From an uncultured Eubacteriales bacterium (GTDB taxonomy: Bacteria; Bacillota; Clostridia; Oscillospirales; Ruminococcaceae), in NCBI GenBank assembly GCA_900314975.1, contig OMXI01000001.1:1-64000 (forward strand): a DNA stretch of 64,000 nt, read 5' to 3'. The notes beneath the pieces were generated by a model. It was given only the letters and a program-made list of their open reading frames with translations. It had not been told where the DNA came from and did not search any database. Position numbers and translations under genes: made by a program. Position 1 is the stretch's first letter. Each line of letters starts with the position of its first letter. This document shows, piece after piece, positions 37,384-46,227 of the stretch.

Positions 37384-38589
37384 TTACCTGTCACCCTCCC
37401 TGAGAATCCTGCCTGTATCAATGCGGCTGAGTCTGAACGCTGAATAGACCGAAGCAATAGGTCCTGTAACAACTACCGCGGCAATTGCGAGCAGAGCGTA
37501 GCCAAGCACTGAAACAAGATCAGGCGTGAGCATTGGCAGAGCAGCCTTGTTTTCTATAAGACTTCCAAACGGGAACACGACCGCAGAGGCAATCCCTATG
37601 CCAAGCAAAGCACCGCATATGCAGATCACGAAAGCCTCGTTCAACACCTGCCTGCAAAGCCGCGCACGTGAAAAGCCAATCACGCGGAGCAGTGCGAATT
37701 CGCCCTTGCGTTCACCAGCAAGAGCTGTGAAAATTATCAACATTATCGCAGCTGACAGCACACACACAGCAGCTATAAGCACCGTTATGCTTGCGGAGAA
37801 TACGGACAGCTTATCTGCTGTACCTGTTATCATTGATTTAGTGCGTACAGCCTGGACACCGTCCATTCCAAGATTTATATTTGCAGCTACCTCGTCTATA
37901 TCATAGCCGTCCTTGACCTTGATATACACTGATGAAATAACATCATCGGGGCTTTGCTTTGAAAGCACGGAGATACCCTTACCCTCGGCAGCTTTTATAA
38001 GGCCTCTGACAGTATCGCTGCTTGCGTAGATAGCTGTATCAAGACCTGTACCTGTTGATTCGAGCTTGCCGACTGCTTTACACTCCACACCGTACAGTTT
38101 AAGGCTATGCCCTACCTTTGTTGAAAGTCCCGAACCGACTATTATCTCGTTTTGCTCAAGGCTGCCGCTGTAAGCCTCGCGCAGCCACGGCTTTACCGTG
38201 AAATCCGTTTCGTCATCAAAGCCTATTATCTGCACCTGGACTGTACAGCATTCGGCGTTTGCGGAAACAAGGAAATACTGTGCAGACAGCTTATCAACGC
38301 CGTCTGTGCGCTCAAGTTCGTCACGAACGGACTTGTCCATATAAAAGTAGCCCGGAGTGCCCTGAAGCAATATGTTTTCAAGCTCTACCTTTTCACCCGC
38401 ACTTTTGGGGACAACTATTATGTCTGCACCGAGTCGCTGTTCAAGGCTGTTTATGCCGTTTTTAAGGCTGACGGAAAGCACCGCACCGCCGAACATGACA
38501 CCTGACATTATGATACAGATGAACAGCAGGGCAAAGGTTCGCAGCGGTCTTCCCACTATACTTTTATACAGAAGTTTCTTTATGCTCAT
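37384..38589 (-). CDS. FtsX-like ABC transporter permease
   Basis: 401 residues: one N-terminal transmembrane helix (TFALLFICIIMSGVMFGGAV), a large extracellular MacB-type domain (about 50-260) and three C-terminal helices of the FtsX domain. The start at 38589 overlaps the stop of the DUF4418 gene (ATGA); the longer frame to 38715 lacks support. Works with the ATPase at 36706. Family members move lipoproteins, peptides or transduce signals. Confidence 0.88.
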   Translation of the reverse strand: MSIKKLLYKSIVGRPLRTFALLFICIIMSGVMFGGAVLSVSLKNGINSLEQRLGADIIVVPKSAGEKVELENILLQGTPGYFYMDKSVRDELERTDGVDKLSAQYFLVSANAECCTVQVQIIGFDDETDFTVKPWLREAYSGSLEQNEIIVGSGLSTKVGHSLKLYGVECKAVGKLESTGTGLDTAIYASSDTVRGLIKAAEGKGISVLSKQSPDDVISSVYIKVKDGYDIDEVAANINLGMDGVQAVRTKSMITGTADKLSVFSASITVLIAAVCVLSAAIMLIIFTALAGERKGEFALLRVIGFSRARLCRQVLNEAFVICICGALLGIGIASAVVFPFGSLIENKAALPMLTPDLVSVLGYALLAIAAVVVTGPIASVYSAFRLSRIDTGRILREGDR

Positions 38590-38990
38590 TTCGCTTTCTT
38601 CTTCCCGACAAAGCCTGCAATGACATCGATAAGCGCGATAAGCGCAAGCACTGCTGAAACAACAATGACCGCAGGCTTGAATGTACTGTGGCACGCCATA
38701 TCCTTCATCATGCAAAGGCTGATAGCTGTTTCGGGGATAAATATAACAGAAACGGACAGTGCAAAAATACCGATAGAAAGTCCTGTTTTTATCTTATCAT
38801 CGGGGATGACGATACGCGCAAGCGCAAGTACAGTCAGTACTGTTCCGATAAGTACAACAGCATTCTGCGCCCAATGGCAAGCCATATACTTTCCGTCCAT
38901 ACCGTCGCACGCTTTGAAAAACGTGAACGCGCCAATTGTCAGTACCAGAGCTGCTATGCCCTGGGCTATTGCTAATATTAATCTCTTCAT
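38586..38990 (-). CDS. DUF4418 four-helix membrane protein
   Basis: 134 residues with four predicted membrane helices and the short Cys-bearing segments MACHWAQNAV and MKDMACHSTFK, the pattern of DUF4418. GGAGGG precedes the Met at 38990. Such proteins commonly sit next to FtsX/MacB-type ABC genes, as here. Function not known. Confidence 0.78.
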   Translation of the reverse strand: MKRLILAIAQGIAALVLTIGAFTFFKACDGMDGKYMACHWAQNAVVLIGTVLTVLALARIVIPDDKIKTGLSIGIFALSVSVIFIPETAISLCMMKDMACHSTFKPAVIVVSAVLALIALIDVIAGFVGKKKAK

Positions 38991-39013
38991 ATTAAACCCT
39001 CCAAACATTTTTA

Positions 39014-39793
39014 TCATATTATGTACTCAGGCTGCGGCTGTGCCTGTTCAAGCTCAAAGAATTCAAGTATCGACTTTCGCAGCGCCAGGAACTCTGTGCC
39101 GCCTCTGTGACGGGGTCTTGGCAGGTCGACATTTACGATCCTGCTTATCTTACCCGGGCGCGGCGTCATAATCACTATGCGGTCACTAAGGTAGATAGCC
39201 TCATCAATATCGTGAGTGACAAGAATCATCGTTGTGCCTTTTTGCTTCCAAAGCTCTATCAGTTTATCCTGAAGGTCTGCCCTGGTAAAAGAATCGAGCG
39301 CACCCATCGGTTCGTCAAGCAGCAGAGCTTTGGGTTCGTTGATCAGCGCTCTTGCTATTGCGACTCTTTGAGCCATACCGCCTGATATCTGATGCGGATA
39401 TGAACTCTCAAAGCCGTCAAGTCCGACCATTGAGATATAGTCCTTGACCTTTGACCTGGCACGCTTGAAAACACCTCTTGCTTTCAAGCCGTATGCGATG
39501 TTGTTCTCGACTGTCAGCCACGGGAACAGACTGCCCTGCTGAAAAACATACCCACGCTCTGTGGAGACGTCCTTTATTTTATGCTCGTCTATTGTAAGCT
39601 CGCCTGACTGCGGTTTGTCAAGTCCTGCGATAAGGCGCAGAAGTGTTGTTTTTCCGCAGCCTGAAGGACCTATTATTGAAACGAACTCACCCGGTTTTAT
39701 TTCAAGGTTTACATCGTAAAGTGCCTCGACCTTATTGCCGTCGGTGTCGGTGTATACCCTGTTGACATCAGTTATAGTTATACTGCTGCTCAT
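39014..39793 (-). CDS. SsuB/TauB-type ABC transporter ATPase
   Basis: 259 residues. Walker A IGPSGCGKTTLL, signature ISGGMAQRVAIARAL, Walker B ALLLDEPMGALD and DEAIYLSDRI after the switch His, all typical of the nitrate/sulfonate/taurine importer group. The start at 39793 (GGAGGGAG upstream) overlaps the permease stop by 4 bases. Energises import with the permease at 39790 and the lipoprotein at 40931. In this sulfur context the cargo is probably a sulfonate or other organosulfur compound. Confidence 0.88.
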   Translation of the reverse strand: MSSSITITDVNRVYTDTDGNKVEALYDVNLEIKPGEFVSIIGPSGCGKTTLLRLIAGLDKPQSGELTIDEHKIKDVSTERGYVFQQGSLFPWLTVENNIAYGLKARGVFKRARSKVKDYISMVGLDGFESSYPHQISGGMAQRVAIARALINEPKALLLDEPMGALDSFTRADLQDKLIELWKQKGTTMILVTHDIDEAIYLSDRIVIMTPRPGKISRIVNVDLPRPRHRGGTEFLALRKSILEFFELEQAQPQPEYII

Positions 39794-40872
39794 TTTTTCA
39801 AAACTCCCTCCTGCCACCTGAGCGTGCGCTTTTTAATTATGCCGATAATATGGTTTATCAGCGAGAAAAGCACTGCCATTACCACGATAGCCGCAAGAAC
39901 CTTGTAGTATGCACTCCACACCTTTGACTGATTTATATAGTAGCCAAGACCGCCCGGCTGGCCAAGCATCTCGCTCATTACCAAAGTGGTGAAAGCCATT
40001 GCGTTTGCAGAGCTTATGCCTGTAAAGATATCGGGCATAGCGTGGGGTATCGCAACGTGTATGATAAGTCCGAGCTGTCCGCTTCCGAGTATGCGCGCGG
40101 CTTCATAGGTCTGCTTCGGGGTGGACTGTATGCCCTGTGCTGTGAGGAATGCGATCTGAAACCATGCACAGATAACGATAAGAAAAACCGCTGCGGAGAA
40201 CGAATTAGGCAAAAGCGTGAGTGCAAAAGGCATCCAAGCCACAGCGGGAACAACGCCTGTGATTTTAAGTATTGGGAATACCCAATAGTATACCTTCGGG
40301 AACCAGCCGATAAGTATGCCTGTGCCTACGCCGAGCAGCACTCCGCAGGAAAAGCCTGCTGCATAAAGCCGAAGCGAGTACAGTGTGTTTTGCACCACAT
40401 AATCGCCGTCGGCCAGATATGCCTCGATGACCTGTGCGGGACCCGGGAAAAAGGGCTGTGCAAACCACTGCATTTTTGTGCCGCCTATATCCCATAGTGC
40501 AAGTGCAACACCTATCGCAAAGCGAAAGGCTGCGTTTTTGCAGTAAAGCTTTCTTCTTGCACAAACAAAAAACGCTCTGATGCCTGCACCGCCGTATATA
40601 AGCATAAGCACGACCAGCACAAAGATATACGCATCGTTGATTGTCAGGTCGATATTAAGACCCAGCACGGTGAGCGTATAGGTCTTGAACTCCACCGCTG
40701 CCTTTTGCGGAAAAGCGATATTTACGATAATTGCAAGCAAAAAGCCCGACAGTGTGAGTAAAACCTTCAGTGCAAAATAGCCGTTATGCTTATACCCCCA
40801 TCTGACTGTTGGTTTTTCTTTTTCAGCAGCTGTATTCTGAACTTTAAGTTCAATTGCAGCAGCATTGTTCAT
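39790..40872 (-). CDS. SsuC/TauC-type ABC transporter permease, extended N-terminus
   Basis: 360 residues. The C-terminal 230 form a BPD_transp_1 permease with the EAA loop (QTYEAARILGSGQLGLIIHV). The N-terminal 120 residues add two or three extra membrane helices not found in the usual 250-residue SsuC; longer forms occur in some Clostridia. Start at 40872 with GGAGAG upstream. Partners are the ATPase at 39014 and the binding lipoprotein at 40931. Confidence 0.87.
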   Translation of the reverse strand: MNNAAAIELKVQNTAAEKEKPTVRWGYKHNGYFALKVLLTLSGFLLAIIVNIAFPQKAAVEFKTYTLTVLGLNIDLTINDAYIFVLVVLMLIYGGAGIRAFFVCARRKLYCKNAAFRFAIGVALALWDIGGTKMQWFAQPFFPGPAQVIEAYLADGDYVVQNTLYSLRLYAAGFSCGVLLGVGTGILIGWFPKVYYWVFPILKITGVVPAVAWMPFALTLLPNSFSAAVFLIVICAWFQIAFLTAQGIQSTPKQTYEAARILGSGQLGLIIHVAIPHAMPDIFTGISSANAMAFTTLVMSEMLGQPGGLGYYINQSKVWSAYYKVLAAIVVMAVLFSLINHIIGIIKKRTLRWQEGVLKK

Positions 40873-40898
40873 AGTATCTCTCCTCATATTCCAGTTTT

Positions 40899-40922
40899 AA
40901 GGGTGGCATTCATACCGCCCTT
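40899..40922 (-). other. Intercistronic hairpin between binding protein and permease genes
   Basis: AAAGGGCGG / CCACCCTT stem with a short loop and no T-run. Such stems after a substrate-binding-protein gene commonly stabilise its mRNA and lower downstream expression, giving excess binding protein over membrane subunits. Confidence 0.5.
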
Positions 40923-40930
40923 TGAATGAT

Positions 40931-41986
40931 TCACTTTACATCAACTTTTTGATAGATTTTCTTTGAGAATTCCTCGGGGTCAGTCTTAAGATAGCCTATC
41001 TTGTGCAGTCCGTCAACGAAATACTTAACGTCGCTTTCAACGCGTCCGTCCCAGCTGTCGTTGTGCTTGTCTGCCGACGGGTAACCGTAGCTCTTTACAA
41101 GGTCGACTGCAAGCTCTTTATCCTCGATAGATGCATACTTCTTATTGACGATTATATCTACTGACTTCTCGGGATTTTCATATATCCACTCCTGTGCCTT
41201 GCGGTATGCTCTTAGCAGTGCTGCGACTTCATCAGGGTTCTCGTTCAGAACCTTTGTCGAAGCATAGAGGAAGCAGCAGAAATGGTCCTTGAAATAAGTA
41301 TCTGTACCAAGGTCAAAGATTATCTTTACATCACCTGCTTTTTCATGAATAGAGCCGAGCGGATCCCACAGAGCCGCAACATCTATTTCGCCCTTTGAAA
41401 GCGCCTCAAATTCAAGGTTGCCGTCCGAATAAGGCAGGAATGTCACCTCGCCCTTTGCGGGATCTGCGGAGATGCCTGCGTTTTCAAGCCAAAGTGAAGC
41501 CACCTGATGAGGTGTGCCGCCTATCTCGTCAACGCCTATCTTCTTGCCCTTGAGGTCTTGAACTGTTTTGATGTCCGAATCGGGTCTTACTGCAAACTTG
41601 ATGCAGCCCTCGTGCAGACCGTCAACGACCTTTACATCGATTCCGTTCTCTATCGACGGGAAGAACTGGAAGTCACCGTTTACTATCGGAATAGAGCCGT
41701 TGTTAAGACCTATTTTTCTTGTTTCAAAATCCGCAGAAATAAGGTTTACGTCAAAGCCCTCATCAGCAAAGTATCCGTTTTCATATGCTATGTATATGGG
41801 TGCGCCGCAAAGTGCACCGTCTCTGCCGGGAATGTCTATTTTGCCGTACTTATAATCAGCCTTGCCTGTACTTGCCGCAGTGGATTCACCCGATTTTGAT
41901 GAATCTGCTTTGGACTCGCTCACCGAGCAGGATGCAAGCAGAACTGCCGACAAAACAAATGATAATACTTTTAATCTCTTTTTCAT
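40931..41986 (-). CDS. SsuA/NMT1-like substrate-binding lipoprotein
   Basis: 351 residues. Lipoprotein signal with lipid Cys20 (VLLASCSVSES), then a Ser/Lys linker and a periplasmic-binding fold of the NMT1/THI5/SsuA class (GAPIYIAYENGYFADEGFDV, then DLKGKKIGVDEIGGTP). AAGGAGAGG precedes the ATG. It captures the ligand for the adjacent permease and ATPase. The family includes binders of alkanesulfonates, taurine, nitrate and pyrimidine precursors; the neighbouring MetY and ECF genes favour a sulfur ligand. Confidence 0.87.
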   Translation of the reverse strand: MKKRLKVLSFVLSAVLLASCSVSESKADSSKSGESTAASTGKADYKYGKIDIPGRDGALCGAPIYIAYENGYFADEGFDVNLISADFETRKIGLNNGSIPIVNGDFQFFPSIENGIDVKVVDGLHEGCIKFAVRPDSDIKTVQDLKGKKIGVDEIGGTPHQVASLWLENAGISADPAKGEVTFLPYSDGNLEFEALSKGEIDVAALWDPLGSIHEKAGDVKIIFDLGTDTYFKDHFCCFLYASTKVLNENPDEVAALLRAYRKAQEWIYENPEKSVDIIVNKKYASIEDKELAVDLVKSYGYPSADKHNDSWDGRVESDVKYFVDGLHKIGYLKTDPEEFSKKIYQKVDVK

Positions 41987-42007
41987 TACTTTCCTCTCCT
42001 TTTCATC

Positions 42008-42547
42008 CTATTTTCTTGCTGCTGCAAGTCCTTTTGCAGCGGGTATCCATGCGATAACGCCTTCATAAAGCAGCACGCCGAATGATGCTCCGCCTATGCC
42101 CTGTACGATGTTTCCGGGAACTCCTGTGAGTGCTGTTGCGACCGAGCCGTAAAGGAATGCCTCAAATACGGCATATCCGACTATCATAACTATCTCTGCT
42201 GCTATTGCGGAAACTATCCTGCCCACGAAGTTCGGTGCTTTTTTGCTCAAAACCTTGTATAGTGCGAATGCAGCGACCGCCATAAGTCCCTTGATTATAA
42301 ATGTCGGGAGAACATACACGGTGTATCCGCCGAACAGGTCAGACAGCGCCGAGCCTATGCCTGCCGCTGCGCCGCCGTACACACCGCCGAGCAGCCAGCC
42401 TGCGATATTTACAAAGCAGTCACCAAGGTTGATGTAGCCCTTTGTCGGGGTGGGTATGCGTATCATCATAGTCGATACGGTTATGATAGCTGCAAAAAGT
42501 CCTGCAAGAGCAAGAATTATTATCTTATCATTTTTTCTTCTGCCCAT
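42008..42547 (-). CDS. ECF transporter S component
   Basis: A 179-residue membrane protein with about six helices, of the ECF S-component fold: KGYINLGDCFVNIAGWLLGG and YGGAAAGIGSALSDLFGGY are signature stretches. It would deliver a small ligand, often a vitamin, together with a shared EcfAAT module encoded elsewhere. It lies between metY and the SsuABC-like genes, so its ligand could be a sulfur compound or a cofactor of sulfur metabolism; not determinable from sequence. Confidence 0.85.
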   Translation of the reverse strand: MGRRKNDKIIILALAGLFAAIITVSTMMIRIPTPTKGYINLGDCFVNIAGWLLGGVYGGAAAGIGSALSDLFGGYTVYVLPTFIIKGLMAVAAFALYKVLSKKAPNFVGRIVSAIAAEIVMIVGYAVFEAFLYGSVATALTGVPGNIVQGIGGASFGVLLYEGVIAWIPAAKGLAAARK

Positions 42548-42573
42548 TTCACCCTGCTTCCCTTCATTTATTC

Positions 42574-43863
42574 TTACAGCAGACCTGCTGCCTTGAAGGC
42601 TTGCTCAAGGTCGGCGATAAGGTCGTCTGCATCTTCAAGACCTGCGGAAATACGGATAAGATTGTGAGGTATATCCGCAAGCTTTAGTTCGTCTTCGTTA
42701 AGCTCGCTGTGGGTGGTGTTGGGCGAATCAACTATCAGCGAACGGGCATCGCCGAGGTTGACGTGATAGTGGAACAGCTCAATGCTGTTGATGAATTTTG
42801 CTTCCTGCTCGGGTGTACCCTTGATGCCGAATGCAAGCACTCCGCCGCCGCCGTTGGTGAGGTGTTTGTCTGCAAGCGCTTTGAACTTATAGCTTGCAAG
42901 GCTTGGGTGACGCACCCACTCAACTGCGGGTGAACTTTCAAGGTAAGCTGCTATCTTCTCTGCATTTGCGCTTTGCTTGGCTACACGCTCGGAAAGTGTT
43001 TCAAGTCCGATGATGCCAAGGTAAGCATCCTGCGGAGAGAGCGCTGCGCCGAGCAGATTGAGATATACAAGCGTTGCGCGGAAGATAAAGAAATTATCAG
43101 GGAAAATATCAGCAGGTGATTTGCCCTTGAGCATTACTATCGGTTCATAGAACTGCGGATATTTTTCTTTGGTGTAAAGGCTCATATCGCCGTTGTCAAG
43201 GATAAGACCCGCGATGATATTGCCGTGACCTGTAAGTGCTTTTGTTGCGGAATAAACAACTATGTCCGCGCCGTGCTCAAGAGGTCTGTAAAGATAAGGT
43301 GTAGCAAGGGTGTTGTCAACCACAACAGGAACGCCGTGCTTGTGGGCGACCTCGGATATAGCATCGATATCAAGCAGATATGCGTTGGGGTTGCTTATCG
43401 ACTCGACATAGACTGCCTTGACATCATCGGTAAATTCCTTATTAAGCTTTTCGGGGTCAAGCACTGCATCTGTGAGCTTTATTTTTACGCCAAGCTCGGG
43501 GAAAAGTCTGTCGAAGGCATCTATTGTGCCGCCGTAAAGGTAAGGTGATGCAAGTATCGTGCCGCCCTTTGAAGCAAGATTGAGCAGCGTATAGCTGATA
43601 GCCGCCATTCCCGAGCCAACTGCGACTGCGTTCTTTGCACCGTCGAGCGCTTTAACTCTTTCTGCAAAGTAGGTAACTGTTGGGTTGCCTACTCTTGTGT
43701 AGAGATATCCTGCTTCTTTATAGGTGAACAGGTTCTGCGCGTGTTCGGTGCTTTTGAAATCGTAGGCGGTTGTCTGATAGATCGGGGGCGAGATCGCAAG
43801 ATTGTTGTCCTGTGGATCGTAACCTGCCTTTATTTTTTTTGTGTCAAATTTTAATTCTGCCAT
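42574..43863 (-). CDS. metY: O-acetylhomoserine sulfhydrylase, second paralogue
   Basis: 429 residues, MetY length and insert pattern; PLP segment VVYSATKALTGHGNIIAG. It is clearly diverged from the metY at 19394 (KALTGHGN against KFLGGHGT). First gene of a nine-gene operon with the organosulfur-type transporter and under the LacI-type palindrome shared with the nitrogenase-like operon, so it is the best candidate to accept methanethiol or another thiol produced by that system and make methionine. GGGAG precedes the ATG. Confidence 0.9.
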   Translation of the reverse strand: MAELKFDTKKIKAGYDPQDNNLAISPPIYQTTAYDFKSTEHAQNLFTYKEAGYLYTRVGNPTVTYFAERVKALDGAKNAVAVGSGMAAISYTLLNLASKGGTILASPYLYGGTIDAFDRLFPELGVKIKLTDAVLDPEKLNKEFTDDVKAVYVESISNPNAYLLDIDAISEVAHKHGVPVVVDNTLATPYLYRPLEHGADIVVYSATKALTGHGNIIAGLILDNGDMSLYTKEKYPQFYEPIVMLKGKSPADIFPDNFFIFRATLVYLNLLGAALSPQDAYLGIIGLETLSERVAKQSANAEKIAAYLESSPAVEWVRHPSLASYKFKALADKHLTNGGGGVLAFGIKGTPEQEAKFINSIELFHYHVNLGDARSLIVDSPNTTHSELNEDELKLADIPHNLIRISAGLEDADDLIADLEQAFKAAGLL

Positions 43864-43910
43864 AACATTTCTCCCTTTCGGTTTTGGATTTCGTTTTCTG
43901 CGATGTGTTC

Positions 43911-43939
43911 AGTTTAGCCGAAAAGTACGGTTTGGTCAA
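43911..43939 (-). promoter_or_regulatory. Promoter of the metY/transporter operon
   Basis: On the minus strand TTGACC, 17-base spacer, TAAACT, upstream of the 42574-43863 gene. Confidence 0.75.
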
Positions 43940-43948
43940 CAAAAAAAC

Positions 43949-43964
43949 GTGACATCGTTATCAC
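43949..43964. promoter_or_regulatory. LacI-type operator upstream of the metY/transporter promoter
   Basis: GTGACATCGTTATCAC, 9 bp upstream of the -35 box, exactly the arrangement at the nitrogenase-like operon. Confidence 0.82.
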
Positions 43965-44053
43965 CTGCGCTGTCGATATCCGTTCGTTTTATATCATTTT
44001 CATCAATTATATGCACGAAAAATGCGGCGTAATGTGTGCTTGCGCAGAAAAAG

Positions 44054-44069
44054 ATGATAACGTTGTCTC
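44054..44069. promoter_or_regulatory. Degenerate LacI-type operator
   Basis: ATGATAACGTTGTCTC keeps the TGATAACGTT core with three changes from the palindrome; a further half site (TCGTTATCAT) ends near 44160. The rest of 43864-44282 holds no gene. Confidence 0.5.
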
Positions 44070-44218
44070 TCCTTGTAATAAAGCGTTTGAGGCACATTGG
44101 GACACTGTTTGACTGCCTGCTTGTGACGGAAATTGTGATATTATAAGAAATCGTTATCATATTTCGCTTTTGTTATAAAAGAAATTTATATCAAATGATA
44201 AAGAAAGTATATTGCTCT

Positions 44219-44251
44219 GCCCTTGACAACAGGGCTTAAGTATGGTACTAT
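44219..44251 (+). promoter_or_regulatory. Promoter and inverted repeat of the first LysR gene
   Basis: TTGACA (44223-44228), 17-base spacer, TACTAT (44246-44251). The inverted repeat GCCCT-tgacaac-AGGGC (44219-44235) covers the -35 box and may be an autoregulatory site. Confidence 0.65.
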
Positions 44252-44282
44252 TTTCGAGAAATAAAGAAAGGATGCGGTAGGA

Positions 44283-45209
44283 TTGACTATCTTGCAGATA
44301 AATTATGCACTGACTATCAAAGAATACGGTTCGATGAACAAGGCTGCCGAACACCTTGGGATTTCGCAGCCCACGCTGACAAGCGCCGTTCACGAGCTTG
44401 AAAAGGAAATCGGTACGAAGATATTTCTGCGCACGAGCAAGGGTGCTGTGCCGACTTCGGAGGGCGAGGAATTTCTTCAGGGAGCTGCACAGCTTTACAG
44501 GCAGTACGAGCTAGTTTGCGAGAAATATGCAGGCAAAGAAAAAAAGCGGAAATTCGGTGTATCTACGCAGCACTATACGTTTGCGGTCAACGCTTTTATA
44601 AATACTGTAAAGCAGTTTGATACGCTCAAATTTGATTTTGCGATACGCGAGACACAAACGCAAAATGTTATAAAAGATGTCGGGAGTCTTAAAAGTGAGA
44701 TCGGAGTGCTGTACATCAGCAATCTGAACCGCAAGCTGATAAACAAGCTGCTTGACGAATACGAGCTGAGCTTTACGGAGCTTATCAAATGCCGTGCCTA
44801 TGTGTATATGTACAGCGGTCACCCGCTTGCAAAGGAGCCTTCACTCAGCCTTGAACAACTGAGCGAATACCCGTGCCTTTCGTTTGAACAGGACGGTACG
44901 GACGGCTATCTTTTCGCAGAGGAGATACTCAGCGAGAATAACTATCCAAGAACTATCAAGGCAACCGACAGGGCTGCTATGGGCGAACTGATGCGCTCAC
45001 TCAACGGGTACACACTCTGCTCGGGCATACTTACAGGCAGCTCAAGCGGAAACGAGTATGTTGTTGTTCCTTACAGAGAGGACAGCGAAAATCCGAACAG
45101 CATTATGCAGATAGGCTACATCACAAAAAAATACGGTGCGATGAGCGAGATATGCCGCAGGTACATCGAGGAGCTTAAAATAAGCCTTGAGCAAAGCACT
45201 GTGGGCTGA
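44283..45209 (+). CDS. LysR-family transcriptional regulator (first of a tandem pair)
   Basis: 308 residues: winged HTH at 1-60 (YALTIKEYGSMNKAAEHLGI, SQPTLTSAVHELEKEIG) and a type 2 periplasmic-binding-like effector domain. The start is TTG at 44283, about 10 bases after AAAGGA. It is divergent from the metY/transporter operon and followed by a paralogue and metE-metF, so a role in sulfur amino acid control (CysB/CbL-like) is likely. The effector is unknown. Confidence 0.88.
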   Translation: MTILQINYALTIKEYGSMNKAAEHLGISQPTLTSAVHELEKEIGTKIFLRTSKGAVPTSEGEEFLQGAAQLYRQYELVCEKYAGKEKKRKFGVSTQHYTFAVNAFINTVKQFDTLKFDFAIRETQTQNVIKDVGSLKSEIGVLYISNLNRKLINKLLDEYELSFTELIKCRAYVYMYSGHPLAKEPSLSLEQLSEYPCLSFEQDGTDGYLFAEEILSENNYPRTIKATDRAAMGELMRSLNGYTLCSGILTGSSSGNEYVVVPYREDSENPNSIMQIGYITKKYGAMSEICRRYIEELKISLEQSTVG

Positions 45210-45247
45210 TACACAAGGTTATGAAAAGACATCAGGAGATAAGAAAT

Positions 45248-46159
45248 ATGACACTCAATCAACTCAAATACATAATTGAAATTGCCGAAACAGGCTCAAT
45301 GACGACCGCTGCTAAAAATCTGTTCATTGCGCAGCCCAGCCTTTCAAAAGCTGTTTCCGAGCTTGAAAAGGAAATGGGGATAACAATATTTGCGCGCAGC
45401 AACAGAGGAGTTTATCTGACAGAGGACGGCACAAAGTTTCTTTCTTATGCACGGCAGATCACCGAACAGACAGAGCTGCTTGAAAGCGAGTACAAGTCTG
45501 CACCGCCGCCGCGCAGAGTATTCTCGGTATCATCGCAGCACTATGCTTTTGTTGTTAACGCTTTTGTTGAGCTGGTGCGCGAATACGGCAGAGAAAAGTA
45601 CGAGTTTACGCTGCGCGAGCTTAAGACTGCGGAGATAATAGAGGACGTGCGCACACACCGCAGCGATGTCGGGATACTATACCTGAGCAAGTTCAACAAG
45701 GATGTGATAAAGCACATTCTTCAGACAGAGGAGATACGCTATGAAAAGCTGTTCACGGCTAAACCGCACGTTTTTGTAAGCAAGTCAAATCCGCTTGTTA
45801 AGAAAAAAAGTGTTACGCTTGATGACCTCAAAAGCTATCCCCGTCTTACATACGACCAGGGTGTAAGAAATTCTTTTTACTTTGCAGAGGAGCTGCACAT
45901 TACCGAATACTCGCCCAAAAATATTGTTGTTTCGGACAGAGCGACACTTTTCAATCTTCTTATCGGGCTTGACGGGTACACTATTTCATCAGGCGTGCTC
46001 AGCAGTGACCTCAACGGCGACAACATCGTTGCGATACCGCTGAAAAGCGATGAAAGAATGGATATCGGGTATATAGTAAACTCGGACAGACCTGTTGATA
46101 CGATGACAGAAAAATACATTGAACATCTGAAAAACTATATTGCTGCCTACACGGGCTGA
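45248..46159 (+). CDS. LysR-family transcriptional regulator (second of a tandem pair)
   Basis: 303 residues, paralogous to the preceding gene along its whole length: compare STQHYTFAVNAFINTVKQF with SSQHYAFVVNAFVELVREY and DRAAMGELMRSLNGYTLCSG with DRATLFNLLIGLDGYTISSG. HTH at 1-60 (MTLNQLKYIIEIAETGSM). Start at 45248 follows AGGAGA. It stands 117 bases upstream of metE and may regulate it. Confidence 0.9.
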   Translation: MTLNQLKYIIEIAETGSMTTAAKNLFIAQPSLSKAVSELEKEMGITIFARSNRGVYLTEDGTKFLSYARQITEQTELLESEYKSAPPPRRVFSVSSQHYAFVVNAFVELVREYGREKYEFTLRELKTAEIIEDVRTHRSDVGILYLSKFNKDVIKHILQTEEIRYEKLFTAKPHVFVSKSNPLVKKKSVTLDDLKSYPRLTYDQGVRNSFYFAEELHITEYSPKNIVVSDRATLFNLLIGLDGYTISSGVLSSDLNGDNIVAIPLKSDERMDIGYIVNSDRPVDTMTEKYIEHLKNYIAAYTG

Positions 46160-46198
46160 TATAGCTTTTAGCTATGGCAGATGATAAAAATTTTATAT

Positions 46199-46227
46199 TT
46201 TACATTCCCAAAGCTGTATGATATAAT
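46199..46227 (+). promoter_or_regulatory. metE-metF promoter
   Basis: TTTACA, 17-base spacer, TATAAT. The short leader (about 45 bases) contains an ACCTA half site but no cobalamin, SAM or T-box element. Confidence 0.75.
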
